From: Deinococcus humi
GTDB taxonomy: Bacteria; Deinococcota; Deinococci; Deinococcales; Deinococcaceae
DNA: 64,000 bases
Reading direction: 5' to 3'
Assembly: GCF_014201875.1 (NCBI RefSeq)
Contig: NZ_JACHFL010000001.1
Location: 62,001-126,000, forward strand
Made by a program: the position numbers and the translations under genes. The first letter of the stretch is position 1. Each line of letters starts with the position of its first letter. The notes below the pieces were generated by a model that did not search any database, had not been told where the DNA came from, and saw nothing but the letters and a program-made list of their open reading frames with translations. Positions 42,797-53,545 of the stretch are shown here, in pieces.

Positions 42797-42825
42797 TGGG
42801 CCGCCCCACACTGCAGGGCGGCCCA
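42797..42825. terminator. Hairpin between convergent crtD and subtilase genes
   Basis: A 9-10 bp stem (GGGCCGCCC at 42798-42806 with GGGCGGCCC at 42816-42824) lies between convergent genes. No T-run follows on either strand. Confidence 0.55.
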
Positions 42826-42839
42826 GATCAGCAAGAGCT

Positions 42840-44591
42840 TTACTTCCCGGTGATCGCCTTGAGCGGATTGACCAGGCCGTAGCCGTAGCTGTTGTCGCGG
42901 CCCGCCGTGCCCAGATCGGTGGCGGTAGAGGTCAGCGCACTGACCAGCTGGGTATTGGTCAGCGTCGGCCTGGCCGCCCACACCACCGCTGCCGCCGCCG
43001 AGACGTGCGGGGTGGCCATGCTGGTTCCGTCGAAGTACTCATAATCGGCAGTGGTCACGCTGACGGTGCCGCTGGTGGGGAGCTTGCCCAACAGCGCCTG
43101 CCCGTCAGTCTGGATCAGGCCAACCACCGGAATGGCGTAGGCGTTGGTCAGCGACATGCCCAGCGGCCCGGCAGCGTTGTTGTAGATCATCACACCGGCC
43201 GCGCCGCTGCGCGAGGCGTTGGCAGTCTTTTCCTCGAAGCTGCAGGTGCCGCGTGAAATCAGGGCGATCTTGCCGCTCAGCGCCGGATTGCTGACGCCCG
43301 TGCCGCAGAACTCGTTATTGGTGCCGCCCGCCGCGACGATGCCGGCGCTGACAGTGGCCTTGGCGCTCAAATCGGCTCCGGTGACATTGGTAAATGCTGG
43401 CACGTTCACGGCGCTGGCGCTGGCCGCCGCGCCCTGGCCCAGCGGCAGGCTCGACAGCACCGCGACTCCCGGCCCCACGATATCGAGCGCGGTGCCGGCG
43501 TTGCTGAAGCTGGCCTTGGTATTGGTGTCGTCAATGGCCCCCACCGCCAGCACGTTGGTGTAGGCGGCCGGGTAGCTCACCGTGCTGGCGCCGTCATTTC
43601 CGCTCGCCGCCACGATCAGGGCGCCCTTGTTGTAGGCAGCGGTGTAGGCCCGCTGCTCGGTCTGGCTGGCCCGCCCGCCGCCCAGCGAGAGGCTGACCAC
43701 CACTTTGGTCTCGGCGCCGCCCTGCGACTTGAGCTGTGACACGCACCAGTTGACCCCGTTGATGATGCCGCTGCTGCTGCCCGAGCCGTCGTCGCCCAGC
43801 ACCCGGGCCATGTACAGGTTGACGCCGGAGGCTGCCCCGCCCACGCCGTTGACATCCTCGCCGGGCTGCAGGCCTCTGGCCCCGGTGCCGGCGCCGTACT
43901 GGGCGAAGACGGTGCCCGAAACGTGGGTGCCGTGGTGCGACACGTCGTTGAGGCTATAGGGATCGTTGCGGTTCAGATCCGGCGTGAAATTCCTGAAGCC
44001 TTTCAGCCCCCGCTTGAACTCGGGATGGTTGCCGTCTATTCCAGTGTCACCGATACACACCGCCACGCCCGCTCCGGTGTAGTTGCCGGCCCGCAGGTCG
44101 GCCACCTTGAGGGCCGCGTCGCCCCAGGTGTATTCGCCGCTGGGCGCATACAGCGCCTGCGCTGTGAGCACCGGCGCCGGGGTGCCGGGTTTGGCAGCCG
44201 GGGCCGGGTGGGCACTCTGGCCGCTCCGAAAGCCCAGCGCGTGACGCAGCAGGTCAGGTTCCACGTATTCCACCAGCGGATTGGCCCGCAGTTTGTCCAG
44301 CGCCGCGGGCGACAGCTTCACGGCGGCGGCGCTGATGTCGGCCCACTGACTGGTCAGCAGGCCGCCCGCCGCCGTGATCGCCTGCGCCTGAACCACCGCC
44401 TGCTGACTGAGGCTCTGTATCCTCAGCGCGTCCTGTTTGAAGCCGATCAGGTACGCCCCGGCGATGACCTCATTGCTGGCGCTGGAGCCAGTCGCTGGAG
44501 CGGACCCGACGGGAGCGGCTGTTTGCTGCTGCCCGCAGGCGGCGAGGGTCAGGGCAAGGGTGGCGGCCAACAGGGAGCGTGTATAGGTCAT
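42840..44591 (-). CDS. Secreted S8 serine protease (subtilase) lipoprotein with PA insert
   Basis: A 583-residue protease. A lipobox LAAC (Cys19) follows a short signal peptide, then an I9-like propeptide (about 40-115). The catalytic triad is Asp in IGDTGIDG, His in HHGTHVSG and Ser in GTSMATPHV; a protease-associated domain is inserted between His and Ser ([19 protein letters not shown] region near 455-480). It should degrade extracellular peptides. AGGAGAA precedes the ATG on the minus strand; the leader (to about 44711) contains hairpins. Confidence 0.93.
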   Translation of the reverse strand: MTYTRSLLAATLALTLAACGQQQTAAPVGSAPATGSSASNEVIAGAYLIGFKQDALRIQSLSQQAVVQAQAITAAGGLLTSQWADISAAAVKLSPAALDKLRANPLVEYVEPDLLRHALGFRSGQSAHPAPAAKPGTPAPVLTAQALYAPSGEYTWGDAALKVADLRAGNYTGAGVAVCIGDTGIDGNHPEFKRGLKGFRNFTPDLNRNDPYSLNDVSHHGTHVSGTVFAQYGAGTGARGLQPGEDVNGVGGAASGVNLYMARVLGDDGSGSSSGIINGVNWCVSQLKSQGGAETKVVVSLSLGGGRASQTEQRAYTAAYNKGALIVAASGNDGASTVSYPAAYTNVLAVGAIDDTNTKASFSNAGTALDIVGPGVAVLSSLPLGQGAAASASAVNVPAFTNVTGADLSAKATVSAGIVAAGGTNNEFCGTGVSNPALSGKIALISRGTCSFEEKTANASRSGAAGVMIYNNAAGPLGMSLTNAYAIPVVGLIQTDGQALLGKLPTSGTVSVTTADYEYFDGTSMATPHVSAAAAVVWAARPTLTNTQLVSALTSTATDLGTAGRDNSYGYGLVNPLKAITGK

Positions 44592-45060
44592 GGTGTTCTC
44601 CTGACAGAGGCGGGCGGCTGGAAGAGCCTGGGCAAGACAGCAAGCGCGAATCGGTGAATCCCAAAAAGAGGGCCAGTCTCAATGAAAAGAGACGCCGACC
44701 CCGTCGGGGTCACCGGAAACAGCGGTTTGGGGGTTGGTGATGGGGGGCATCTTAGGACCCTGCCCCAACCATCAACCACACCTGTCTAGTTGTGCTGGAG
44801 CTGGACCCAGGTTCGTCGCGGTGTCACAGAAGCTCGAGGACACAGGGGCGGCAGGACATGAACCCTGTGATGACCGGCACTGCAGTGCCGTCTGTCCGCC
44901 TCGACAGACGATTGCAAAAGCCTGCTTCACGCGTTCTTGTGGCCCTCCAACCTGAACAATCAGGGCGACGGCGCATGGCAGCAGAGGAGCGGTGGGCCCG
45001 GGCTGCGGTCCATGTCCATCAGACTCCGCAAACCCAGGCCCACCGCTCCTCCCCTTTCCC
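44592..45060. other. Intergenic, 469 bp, with several stem-loops, no gene
   Basis: The left part is the leader and promoter region of the subtilase; it includes a GACCCC/GGGGTC hairpin at 44697-44711. CGTCTGTC (44889-44896) and GACAGACG (44903-44910) form another. The right end is the long hairpin after pruA. Short open frames here have no protein-like composition. Confidence 0.5.
44984..45051. repeat. Long hairpin with 15-bp perfect arms after the P5C dehydrogenase operon
   Basis: Arms 44984-44998 and 45037-45051 are perfect complements, with an inner partial stem. It begins 10 bases after the operon's stop codon on the minus strand, so it likely ends or protects the mRNA, though no T-run follows. 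Confidence 0.65.
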
Positions 45061-46632
45061 TTACCAGCGTTCAGTCACTGTCTTGAGCTGCATGAAGTTC
45101 GCCAGGTAGTCCGGGCCGCCGGCCTTGCTGTCGGTGCCGCTCATGTTGTAGCCGCCGAAGGGCTGAACACCCACGATGGCCCCCGTGATCTTGCGGTTGA
45201 AGTACAGATTCCCCGCTTCAAACTCCTGCCGCGCCTGCTCCAGCCGTGCGCGGTCACGGCTGCACACGCCGCCGGTCAGGCCGTACTCGGTGCTGTTCGC
45301 AATGGCCAGCGCGTCGGCCCAGTCCTTCGCGCGGATCACCGACACCACCGGCCCGAAGATTTCCTCCTGCGCCAGGCGGGCGTCGCGCTTCACGTCGCCG
45401 ACGATGGTGGGCTGGATGTAATAGCCCTGCTTGCCGCCATGCTCGCCGGGAGCCTCACCGCCCAGCAGCACCTTGCCCTCCTGCGGCGCGAGGTCCAGGT
45501 AGCTCTTGACCTTGTTGAAGGACATCTCGTTGACCACGGCGGTCACGTTGGCGTTGTCCTCGCCAGTGCCCATCTTCAATTTGCTGGCACGCTCGACAAA
45601 GCCGCCCACCACATCGTCGTACACGGCGTCCACCACGATCAGGCGGCTCATGGCGCTGCACTTCTGACCGTTAAAGCCGAAGGCCCCCTGCACGGCGGCC
45701 GTGATCGCCACGTCCAGATCGGCCGTCTCGTCCACGATCATGCCGTCCTTGCCGCCCAGTTCCAGCACCACCTTCTTGATCCACTTCTGGCCGGGCTGCA
45801 CCTTGGCCGCCACCTCGTTGATGTGCAGGCCCACGGCGCGGCTGCCCGTGAAGGTGATGAAGCGCGTCTTCGCGTGCGTGGTCAGGTACTCGCCCACGTC
45901 CTTGCCCACGGCGGGCAGGAACTGCAGCACGCCGGCGGGCAGCCCGGCCTCGAACATGATGTCGGCGACGAAACCGGCGATCAGGCCCGCGTCCTCGGCA
46001 GGCTTGGCGATCACGCAGTTACCCGCCACGATGGGCGCGGCCAGCATGCCCAGGAAGATGGCACAGGGGAAGTTCCAGGGAGAAATAGAGATCCCGACGC
46101 CAAGTGGCAGCGACATCAGGCCGTTTTCCTCGCCCTCGAACCAGGTGGTTTCACTGCTCCCGAACCCCGAGTACTTCATGGCACTGCGGGCGTAGTACTC
46201 CAGAAAGTCGATGGCCTCGGCCACTTCCACGTCGGCTTCGGCGTAGTTCTTGCCCACCTCGATGCTCATCAGGGCGCAGGCTTCCAGACGGCGGGCCTTG
46301 AGGATGGTCGCCGCCTTCAGCAGGATGCGGGCGCGGGCGTCCATCTCCCAGGTCTTCCACGTCTCGAAAGCCTTCCATGCGCCGTCCAGAGCGCGTTCGG
46401 CATCCTCGACGGTGGCCCTGGCGGTGGTGCCCACCACCTCGGAGGTGTCGCAGGGGTTGACCGATTCCAGTTTCCCCTCGGTGTCCACGCGCTCGCCATT
46501 GATGACCAGCGGGTAATGCTTGCCCACCAGCTCGGCGCGCACTTTTTGAAGGGCAGCCTGATACGCCTGCACGTTCTCCGGCTGGGTGAAGTCGATAAAG
46601 GACTGGGGACGGTAATCCTGGATTTTAAGCAT
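45061..46632 (-). CDS. pruA: L-glutamate gamma-semialdehyde (1-pyrroline-5-carboxylate) dehydrogenase
   Basis: A 523-residue NAD-dependent enzyme that completes proline oxidation to glutamate. The NAD-binding [10 protein letters not shown] is near residue 180, the general base Glu in LELGGKD near 275, the catalytic Cys in [11 protein letters not shown], and the C-terminal [19 protein letters not shown] segment is characteristic. It overlaps the NmrA-like gene by 8 bases and lies in the same operon as proline dehydrogenase, so the function is well supported. Confidence 0.93.
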   Translation of the reverse strand: MLKIQDYRPQSFIDFTQPENVQAYQAALQKVRAELVGKHYPLVINGERVDTEGKLESVNPCDTSEVVGTTARATVEDAERALDGAWKAFETWKTWEMDARARILLKAATILKARRLEACALMSIEVGKNYAEADVEVAEAIDFLEYYARSAMKYSGFGSSETTWFEGEENGLMSLPLGVGISISPWNFPCAIFLGMLAAPIVAGNCVIAKPAEDAGLIAGFVADIMFEAGLPAGVLQFLPAVGKDVGEYLTTHAKTRFITFTGSRAVGLHINEVAAKVQPGQKWIKKVVLELGGKDGMIVDETADLDVAITAAVQGAFGFNGQKCSAMSRLIVVDAVYDDVVGGFVERASKLKMGTGEDNANVTAVVNEMSFNKVKSYLDLAPQEGKVLLGGEAPGEHGGKQGYYIQPTIVGDVKRDARLAQEEIFGPVVSVIRAKDWADALAIANSTEYGLTGGVCSRDRARLEQARQEFEAGNLYFNRKITGAIVGVQPFGGYNMSGTDSKAGGPDYLANFMQLKTVTERW

Positions 46633-47524
46633 GGCTTTCTCCTTGAGACGCAGTTCCCTGCAAGAGTGCGGGAAGGGTGTGGGCGAAATCCTCGACGCTG
46701 TGGGCTGGACGGCCCAGCAATGTAGGCAGATCGTCCGTGACGTGTTTGGCGAGACCCAGGCGGGCGGTGGCGTAGATGCCTTCCATCACCAGCGTCTCGC
46801 TCCGGCCCGCGCCGTGAGCGCGCATCTGGCGATAGAACGTCACGGGGTTGGGATCGGTATAGCGGTAAAGGTGGCCGGTGACGCGGGTGAAGATGCTGGC
46901 CACCTCGTGGTAGGTCAGCGCCTGCGGGCCAGTCAGCTCATACGCCCGGTTCTCGTGGCCGCTTCCGGTCATGACGATGGCGGCGGCCTCGCCCACGTCG
47001 TTCGCGTCCACGAAGCTGGTGCGCCCGTTTCCAGCGGGCACGGCGATGACGCCCTTCAGGAGCTCCGGCAGGTGCGTGGTGGTCAGGTTCTGCATGAAGA
47101 AGCTGGGGCGCAGGAAAGTATAGGCCGCGCCGTTGCCCGCCAGATGCTTTTCCAGTTGCGCATGCGGCGTGAATGGCAGCCTGTCGGCCCCCTGAAGCGA
47201 CAGCAGCGCGAAGTGCCGCACCCCAGCCCCCAGCGCCACATCCAACGCTGGGAACATATGCTGGCTGACCTGGCTGACCGCGGGTGGGCGCAGCACGAAC
47301 AGCCTTTCAAGACCGTCAAAAGCGCCAAGATAGGTCTTGCGCCTGCCGAATTCCATGGTCCCAAATTCGATCTGGGACGCGGGGGCGTCCGCGAAGGCAC
47401 GCCGCGCCCGCTCCGGTTGCCGGGCCAGCACGCGCACCCGCGCGCCTCGCCGCAGCAGTTCGCGCACCAGCGGCGTGCCGATATTGCCAGGCGCTCCGGT
47501 AACGCCGATCACTGGAACGCTCAC
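46625..47524 (-). CDS. NmrA-like NAD(P)-binding protein
   Basis: A 299-residue atypical SDR of the NmrA/HSCARG group. The dinucleotide motif [10 protein letters not shown] is at residues 7-16, and a LRPSFFMQN segment near 145 is typical of the family. Members bind NAD(P) and act as redox sensors or reductases. The GTG at 47524 overlaps the stop of the proline dehydrogenase (GTGA), and its end overlaps pruA, so it is an integral operon gene; its role in proline oxidation is not known. Confidence 0.85.
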   Translation of the reverse strand: MSVPVIGVTGAPGNIGTPLVRELLRRGARVRVLARQPERARRAFADAPASQIEFGTMEFGRRKTYLGAFDGLERLFVLRPPAVSQVSQHMFPALDVALGAGVRHFALLSLQGADRLPFTPHAQLEKHLAGNGAAYTFLRPSFFMQNLTTTHLPELLKGVIAVPAGNGRTSFVDANDVGEAAAIVMTGSGHENRAYELTGPQALTYHEVASIFTRVTGHLYRYTDPNPVTFYRQMRAHGAGRSETLVMEGIYATARLGLAKHVTDDLPTLLGRPAHSVEDFAHTLPALLQGTASQGESHA

Positions 47525-48453
47525 CCCTTGAGCATCCCCCGCAGGATGAACATCACGTTGGCCGGGCGCTCGGCGATGCGGCGCGAGAAGTACGGGTACC
47601 AGTCACGGCCATATGGGATGTAGGCCCGCACGCGGTAGCCCGCCGCCGCCAGTTCGCGCTGCAGGTCACGGCGCACGCCGTACAGCATCTGGAACTCGTA
47701 GGCGTCCTTCCCGATTCCGTGGGCCAGCGCAAAGTGCTTGACATCCTCGATGATGCTCTCGTCGTGCGTGGCGACGTTCACGTAGTTTCCGGCTTTCATA
47801 TGGGCGTAGACCAGCTTGCGGTAGCTGGCGTCCACGTCGGCCTTGTCGGGCATGGCCACCGATTCGGGTTCCAGATACGCACCCTTGACGATCCGTAGGT
47901 TGGGCCGCAGGTCATCCAGGCTGGCGCGGTCCTCCTCGGTGCGGTACAGGTAGCTCTGCAACACCGTGCCGACGTACTGCGTGCCGAATTCCTCTGCCAG
48001 CGTGCGGAACTGAGCCAGGGTCTGATCCACGCGCGGGTGGTCTTCCATGTCCAGGCAGATGAAGCCGCCGTATTCCTTGGCCCTGCTCACGATGCGCCGG
48101 CCATTGGTCAGGCCCAGATCCTGGCCGTCCACTGTCTGGCCCTGCCCCACGGCGGACAGCTTGACGCTGGCGTACGGCATCACCCCGGCAGCGTGCGCGG
48201 CGTCCAGCAGGTGCAGCACCTTGTCGGCGAACTCGTTGGCCTTGTCCGGCGAGGCCACGAATTCCCCCAGCAGATCCAGGTTGCCCAGGATGCCCTCGGC
48301 CTGAAGTTCCTTGACGGCGGCAATCGCGCCGTCCACCTCCTCTCCGGCCACGAAACGCTGCGCCAGGCCCCAGCCCTGCCTGCGGACAATGTCTTCCACG
48401 AATTTCTGTCCCGAAACGGTCAGGACGGCCTTGCGGTAGATCTGGTCAATCAT
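47521..48453 (-). CDS. Proline dehydrogenase (monofunctional)
   Basis: A 310-residue FAD enzyme oxidising proline to P5C and passing electrons to the quinone pool. It has the TIM-barrel markers YASVKLSAV near residue 95, the LDMED metal/FAD segment, [10 protein letters not shown] and the C-terminal [22 protein letters not shown] motif containing the two Arg that hold the substrate. AAGGAG (48461-48466, minus) precedes the ATG. It follows the GntR gene after 58 bases. Confidence 0.94.
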   Translation of the reverse strand: MIDQIYRKAVLTVSGQKFVEDIVRRQGWGLAQRFVAGEEVDGAIAAVKELQAEGILGNLDLLGEFVASPDKANEFADKVLHLLDAAHAAGVMPYASVKLSAVGQGQTVDGQDLGLTNGRRIVSRAKEYGGFICLDMEDHPRVDQTLAQFRTLAEEFGTQYVGTVLQSYLYRTEEDRASLDDLRPNLRIVKGAYLEPESVAMPDKADVDASYRKLVYAHMKAGNYVNVATHDESIIEDVKHFALAHGIGKDAYEFQMLYGVRRDLQRELAAAGYRVRAYIPYGRDWYPYFSRRIAERPANVMFILRGMLKG

Positions 48454-48511
48454 GGAAAGCTCCTTGGGAGGGGTCTGAGAGTCGGAAGATGTATGGGGAT
48501 CCCGTGGCCAT

Positions 48512-49189
<678 letters not shown>

Positions 49190-49193
49190 ATGG

Positions 49194-49209
49194 ATATTGT
49201 ATACAATAT
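49194..49209. promoter_or_regulatory. 16-bp perfect palindromic operator overlapping the GntR -10
   Basis: ATATTGTA and TACAATAT form a perfect dyad of the TTGTATACAA type bound by GntR-family regulators. On the minus strand it contains the TACAAT -10 box (49196-49201), so a bound repressor would block its own promoter and the operon. Confidence 0.75.
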
Positions 49210-49249
49210 TCTGCAAGAAGGGTGAGAGTCCCAGGGCTAGCCATGCCCT

Positions 49250-49720
49250 CTACTCCTGGTCCTCAGCAGACACTTTCCCCTCCTCCTTGGTCAGTCGGCT
49301 AATCACGGACAGCGTGAACAGGAACAGAAGCGTGGCTCCGGTCGCCAGCACATACAGGTGCAGCCCGCAGGCCACGCCCACCGCCGCCGTCGCCAGCATG
49401 CCCGCCGCCGTGGTCAGGCCCTTGGCCTTGTGTCCCCGGTCCGAGAAAATTGCCCCCGCCCCCAGGAAGCTGATGCCGCTGACCACCGCGCCCAATAGGC
49501 CGATCATGTCGAAGCGTACGCCATTGTCCCAATCGCCAAACGAGGTGATCAGCGTCTCGGCCAGCACCACGAACAGCGCTGAACTCATGCCGATCAACAT
49601 GTGGGTCCGCAGGCCCGCGCTGCGGTGGAGCTGTTCACGCTCCCAACCAATGGCGCCGCTGAGGACAAAGGCGACCAGTAGACCCTGCATCAGCTTCAAT
49701 TCATCCCAGATGGCTTCCAT
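49250..49720 (-). CDS. MgtC/SapB family membrane protein
   Basis: A 156-residue protein with four to five membrane helices and the MgtC N-terminal signatures: [19 protein letters not shown] near residue 22, [23 protein letters not shown] near 70 and [16 protein letters not shown] near 100. Family members affect Mg2+ homeostasis and F-type ATPase activity. The soluble C-terminal domain of longer MgtC proteins is absent. The ATG follows TAAACT (49727-49732, minus) by 6 bases. Confidence 0.9.
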   Translation of the reverse strand: MEAIWDELKLMQGLLVAFVLSGAIGWEREQLHRSAGLRTHMLIGMSSALFVVLAETLITSFGDWDNGVRFDMIGLLGAVVSGISFLGAGAIFSDRGHKAKGLTTAAGMLATAAVGVACGLHLYVLATGATLLFLFTLSVISRLTKEEGKVSAEDQE

Positions 49721-49881
49721 GGCCTCAGTTTAAGCAGGCGGCCAGCCCTGGCTCCCGCTTCGTCTCCGGGGGTAAAGAAGCAGGCTCATCTGCGCCTTGA
49801 TAGGATGGCAGACCTGATGACCTCCCGGTTCGTGATGAGCAGCCCTGTGTCTGGCAGTCCCCTGTCCCAAGGGGTGACCCC

Positions 49882-50823
49882 GTGAGCGGCGGTCTGGTGG
49901 CCCTGCTCGATGACGTGGCGGCGCTGGCCAAGCTGGCCGCTGCTTCCGTCGATGACATCGGGGCGGCAGCGGGCCGGGCCGGGGTCAAGGCCGTCGGCGT
50001 GGTGGTGGACGATACGGCGGTCACGCCGCGTTACGTCACCGGTTTCACGCCGGACCGCGAACTGCCGATCATCTGGCGCATCGCCCGGGGATCGCTGAAG
50101 AACAAGATCGTGTTCATCCTGCCTGCCGCCCTGCTGCTCAGCCAGTTTCTGCCGTGGGCGCTCAACCCGCTGCTGATGGTGGGCGGAGCCTACCTGTGTT
50201 TTGAAGGGGCCGAGAAGCTCTACGAGGCCATCTGGGGGCACCACGACACGCAGCAGGAGGAAGTGATCAAGCTGAGCAGCGCCGCCCACGAGGAAAAGAT
50301 GGTCTCGGGCGCGATCCGCACCGACTTTATCCTGTCGGCAGAAATCATGGCGATCTCGCTGGCCGAGGTGGCCGACCAGCCCCTCGTTTCCCGCGCGCTG
50401 ATCCTGGTGGTGGTGGCCCTGATGATCACCGCGCTGGTTTACGGCGTGGTGGGCCTGATCGTCAAGGCCGACGACTTCGGCCTGAAGCTGACCCGCAGCG
50501 GCTCAGGTGCGGCGCAGGCCATCGGACGCGGGCTGGTCAAGGGCATGCCCGTGGTCATGTCGGCCCTGTCGGTGATCGGTACGGCGGCCATGCTGTGGGT
50601 GGGCGGCCACATCATCATCGACGGGCTGGACAAGTTCGGGCTGACCTGGCCGGCCCATACCCTGCATGAGCTGGCGCTGGCCGCAGGGCACGCGATTCCC
50701 TTTGCAGAGGGTGTTGTGGAATGGCTGGTAGAAACGCTGGGCTCGGCTCTGGTGGGCGTGTTGCTGGGCGGAATCATCGTGGCGGCGCTGCACCTGCGGC
50801 CTGCCAAGGCGGCGGCCCACTGA
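49882..50823 (+). CDS. DUF808 family (YedI-like) membrane protein
   Basis: A 313-residue inner-membrane protein with about seven hydrophobic helices. It opens with the family pattern GGLVALLDDVAALAKLAAASVDDI and has AAGRAGVKAVGVVVDDTAVTPRYVTG, then a conserved KNKIVFILPAAL segment. The function is unknown. GTG 49882 is preceded by AAGGGGTG (49868-49875). The leader can form a small hairpin over that site. Confidence 0.88.
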   Translation: MSGGLVALLDDVAALAKLAAASVDDIGAAAGRAGVKAVGVVVDDTAVTPRYVTGFTPDRELPIIWRIARGSLKNKIVFILPAALLLSQFLPWALNPLLMVGGAYLCFEGAEKLYEAIWGHHDTQQEEVIKLSSAAHEEKMVSGAIRTDFILSAEIMAISLAEVADQPLVSRALILVVVALMITALVYGVVGLIVKADDFGLKLTRSGSGAAQAIGRGLVKGMPVVMSALSVIGTAAMLWVGGHIIIDGLDKFGLTWPAHTLHELALAAGHAIPFAEGVVEWLVETLGSALVGVLLGGIIVAALHLRPAKAAAH

Positions 50824-50872
50824 GGGGTTGACCGGGACGCGGCCCACCACCGGCACAACTCCAGTTCCTGGG

Positions 50873-51727
50873 TCAGGAGCGCTCCAACAGCCACGCCAGC
50901 AACGCTTCCCGGACCTCCTCACGAGGCTCGTCGTTGAGCAACTCGTGGTAGCCGCCCTCTTGCAGGACTAGGGTCTTGTCGGGGCTGGCAATCGTGTCGA
51001 AGAACCGTTGGCTCCCTGCCGGATCGGTAATGGTGTCTGCCGTGCCGTGAAGGATCAGGGTCGGGAGCTGCCAGCGGGGGTAGTGGGCCCACAGCTTCTG
51101 GCTCAGTCCCAGCATGGTGGCGGCGGTTAGAGCGCGGACCTTGCCGTGGTACATCAGCTCGTCGGCCTCGTAAGCCGACACTTCCGCGGTCAAACGGGAC
51201 AGGCCGCCCGTACCCAGATCGCTGACCGGCGCCGCCGGGGCCACCAGCGCCAGCAGTGGGGCGAGCGCCTTGATCAGCGCCGATTCCTTCTGGCCCACCA
51301 GCAGGGCTGGGCTTGACAGAATCACGCCTGCCAGTCCACGTGGGCCGCGGGAGGCACTTGCCGCCGTGACCAGGCCGCCCATGCTGTGGCCCAGGGCAAA
51401 CAGCGGCAGCGGCGTATCGTCGCCGGGACGGGAGCGCAATGCCTCGCGGGCTTTCAGATGATCGTCGACCAGCACGTTCAGGTCCACGACCGCCCGCCGT
51501 CCCCCCGAGCGGCCGTGACCGCGCTGGTCGTAGGCGTAGACGGAAAATCCGCGCTCCACGAGCGTGGGAATCAGGGCGTGATATCGCTCGACGTAGCGGG
51601 TGGCGTATTCGCCCACCCCGTGCGAGATCAGCACCTCCCCGCGCGGTTGTTCGGCCCGCCAGACATATCCGCTGACCGGCGCACCCGGGACGCTCCATTC
51701 TTCCTGCGGCCATTGCCCACTTTGCAT
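50873..51727 (-). CDS. Alpha/beta hydrolase, monoacylglycerol-lipase-like
   Basis: A 284-residue hydrolase. The oxyanion segment [12 protein letters not shown], the [10 protein letters not shown] loop, the nucleophile in GHSMGG (near residue 115), the acid in LHGTADTIT and the His in GGYHELLND match bacterial monoglyceride lipases and lysophospholipases. No signal peptide. The ATG lies 6 bases after TAGACT (51734-51739, minus). Confidence 0.9.
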   Translation of the reverse strand: MQSGQWPQEEWSVPGAPVSGYVWRAEQPRGEVLISHGVGEYATRYVERYHALIPTLVERGFSVYAYDQRGHGRSGGRRAVVDLNVLVDDHLKAREALRSRPGDDTPLPLFALGHSMGGLVTAASASRGPRGLAGVILSSPALLVGQKESALIKALAPLLALVAPAAPVSDLGTGGLSRLTAEVSAYEADELMYHGKVRALTAATMLGLSQKLWAHYPRWQLPTLILHGTADTITDPAGSQRFFDTIASPDKTLVLQEGGYHELLNDEPREEVREALLAWLLERS

Positions 51728-51817
51728 GGCGCGAGTCTAATGCCCTGCCCGCTCACATAAAGCCCGGATGAACCGCGGTCATCACGGCCCCGGCAGGGCG
51801 CGCGGCAGACTGTCGGG

Positions 51818-52255
51818 ATGGCAGATATTGCAAGGAAAGCGAATGCCCAGTGGATGGGTGACCTCAAGGGTGGCAAGGGCAACATCAGCACCGAGAGTGG
51901 CACGGTCAAGAACGCGCAGTACTCGTTCAGCACGCGCTTCGAAAACGGAACCGGGACCAACCCGGAAGAGTTGCTGGCCGCCGCACACGCAGGCTGCTTC
52001 ACCATGCAGCTGTGCGCGATCCTGGCAGGTCACGGCCACGATCCGCAGGACGTGCGGACGGAAGCCACCTGCGAGATGGTCAAGGATGGCCCGGGCTTTA
52101 AGGTCAGCGCCATGAAACTGAACGTGCGCGGCAAGGTGGGCAACATTGATCAGGCCGAGTTCGAGAAGCATGTGGCCCAGGCGGCCAAGATGTGCCCCCT
52201 GAGCAAGGTCATGGAGGGCAACGTGGACATTACCCACGAGGCCGTGCTGGAGTAG
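51818..52255 (+). CDS. osmC: OsmC-family peroxiredoxin
   Basis: A 145-residue organic hydroperoxide reductase. The two redox cysteines lie in [10 protein letters not shown] (near residue 60) and in AKMCPLSKV (near 127), and the [11 protein letters not shown] segment is typical of the OsmC rather than the Ohr branch. The ATG follows CAGACT (51806-51811) by 6 bases, a slightly weaker leaderless -10. A terminator follows. Confidence 0.92.
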   Translation: MADIARKANAQWMGDLKGGKGNISTESGTVKNAQYSFSTRFENGTGTNPEELLAAAHAGCFTMQLCAILAGHGHDPQDVRTEATCEMVKDGPGFKVSAMKLNVRGKVGNIDQAEFEKHVAQAAKMCPLSKVMEGNVDITHEAVLE

Positions 52256-52270
52256 CCCACTGCGCACCAA

Positions 52271-52312
52271 GAAGAGCGCCTCCGCTTCGGCTGGGGGCGC
52301 TCTTCTCTTTTG
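52271..52312 (+). terminator. Intrinsic terminator of osmC
   Basis: GAAGAGCGCC (52271-52280) pairs with GGCGCTCTTC (52296-52305), followed by a T-rich stretch. Confidence 0.8.
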
Positions 52313-52337
52313 GTTTCTAGTCAGCTGACCGGCGCGA

Positions 52338-53087
52338 CTACGGCTGCTTCGGGGTCGGCTCGGTGGGCTGTGCAGGGGTAGACGGGGGCGTCTCCCCGCC
52401 TCCCGGCGCCGAATCCCCGGGTGCCGGCTCCGCTGGCGTGCTGGCCGGCGGCGTGTCCGTTCCGGGCGCCGCTGGAGTCTCTGGCGTGGTGGGCGTTTCG
52501 GCTGGTTTCTGCTCCACCGGGGCGGGTTCGGGCGTGCGCACCGGCTTGTACTGACTGCTGAAGATCCGCAGGTCCGCGTCGTCCACCTTGCGGTCCTGGT
52601 TCAGATCGCCCACTGAGGCGGCCTTGCCATAGTTTTCCATCAGGATCGCCAGATCCTTCAGATCGATCTGGCCGTCGCCGTTCAGGTCCGCGCCGCTCAG
52701 GCGGGTGCGGGCGGCCTCAGCCGTCCAATCTTTGAAGCCCAGCTCACGGGCCAGTTCCTGCCGCACGGCCTGTTCCAGCGGCAGCGGTCCCGCCGGGTTG
52801 AACTCGATGCGGCGCGTCCCAGCCACCGTGACCACGCGGGCCGCCACGTCGGGGTTGAACGGCGCAGCGCTGCTCCCCGCGCCGCCCAGGACCAGCACCG
52901 TACCGCTGCCACTGTCCAGCGTCACGGGCAGTTCCTTGGTGCTGATGGCACCCAGGGCCGCCTGCACGGCGCGGGTCAGGGCCTCGCCCTGCGGTTGCAG
53001 CTTGACGCTGGCGGCATCGGCCACACCCAGGCCCACAGTCAACAGCAGCGCCGCACAGAGGGGACGGAATCCCCAGAGGCGCTTCAT
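52338..53087 (-). CDS. Secreted protein with dockerin-type Ca-binding repeats
   Basis: A 249-residue protein with a signal peptide (to about residue 25), an N-terminal domain of unknown type (about 28-130), two dockerin-like Ca-binding loops (Asp134-Asp145, DLNGDGQIDLKD, and Asp161-Asp172, DLNQDRKVDDAD) about 27 residues apart, and a Pro/Thr-rich tail from 185. Dockerins bind cohesin modules on partner proteins. The first gene of the same operon codes for a lipoprotein with a cohesin-like fold, which makes a surface complex plausible. The ATG overlaps the stop of the middle gene. Confidence 0.85.
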   Translation of the reverse strand: MKRLWGFRPLCAALLLTVGLGVADAASVKLQPQGEALTRAVQAALGAISTKELPVTLDSGSGTVLVLGGAGSSAAPFNPDVAARVVTVAGTRRIEFNPAGPLPLEQAVRQELARELGFKDWTAEAARTRLSGADLNGDGQIDLKDLAILMENYGKAASVGDLNQDRKVDDADLRIFSSQYKPVRTPEPAPVEQKPAETPTTPETPAAPGTDTPPASTPAEPAPGDSAPGGGETPPSTPAQPTEPTPKQP

Positions 53088-53545
53088 TTGGTCCCCAACG
53101 CGGCGCGGATGGCGTCACGTAGTTTGGCGGGATCGGTGATCGGTGCCTTGGCATCCCCGGCCGACACCTTGCCGTCCGTGACCGGGTACAGCCCCTGGTT
53201 GAAACCCACCAGCGGGCTGTCCTGCTTACGGGTGTACAGCAACGCGAAGACCTCCTGTCCACTTTTCAACTCCGGCAGATCCGCCAGTCCCTGAAGGAAG
53301 AACAGCGCAGGCTTGCCGTCGTTCTGCGGCAGGCGGGCGGCGTCCCCGCTGATGGTCTCGGCCACGGTCAGCGGGTAGGCCAGGTACGTGACCTCGCCTT
53401 CCTTGACGCTGACGGCCGCCCCCAGCGTACCGCGCACGATCACTTCCGCCTTGCCCACCTGCTGCGCCAGCGTCAGGGGGGGCGCGGTGGTGGCCCCAGC
53501 TGTGGCCGCCAGAAGGGCGGCCAGCACCATTCGCCGGCGCATCAC
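53084..53545 (-). CDS. Secreted protein, middle gene of the cohesin/dockerin operon
   Basis: A 153-residue protein with a signal peptide (about 1-22) and a beta-rich domain with alternating patterns (KAEVIVRGTL, TYLAYPLTVAETISGD, FALLYTRKQDSPLVGFNQGLYPV). Such a domain with a final VGxxQGxxxV strand often accompanies secreted metalloproteases and dockerin proteins; the function is unknown. GTG 53545 and ATG 53542 both overlap the TGA of the upstream gene, so translation is coupled on both sides. Confidence 0.75.
   Translation of the reverse strand: MMRRRMVLAALLAATAGATTAPPLTLAQQVGKAEVIVRGTLGAAVSVKEGEVTYLAYPLTVAETISGDAARLPQNDGKPALFFLQGLADLPELKSGQEVFALLYTRKQDSPLVGFNQGLYPVTDGKVSAGDAKAPITDPAKLRDAIRAALGTK

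Noticed and set aside
44992..46725. A 577-codon open frame on the plus strand
   Set aside because: It lies opposite the P5C dehydrogenase gene and has the His/Val/Leu-rich look of a shadow frame.
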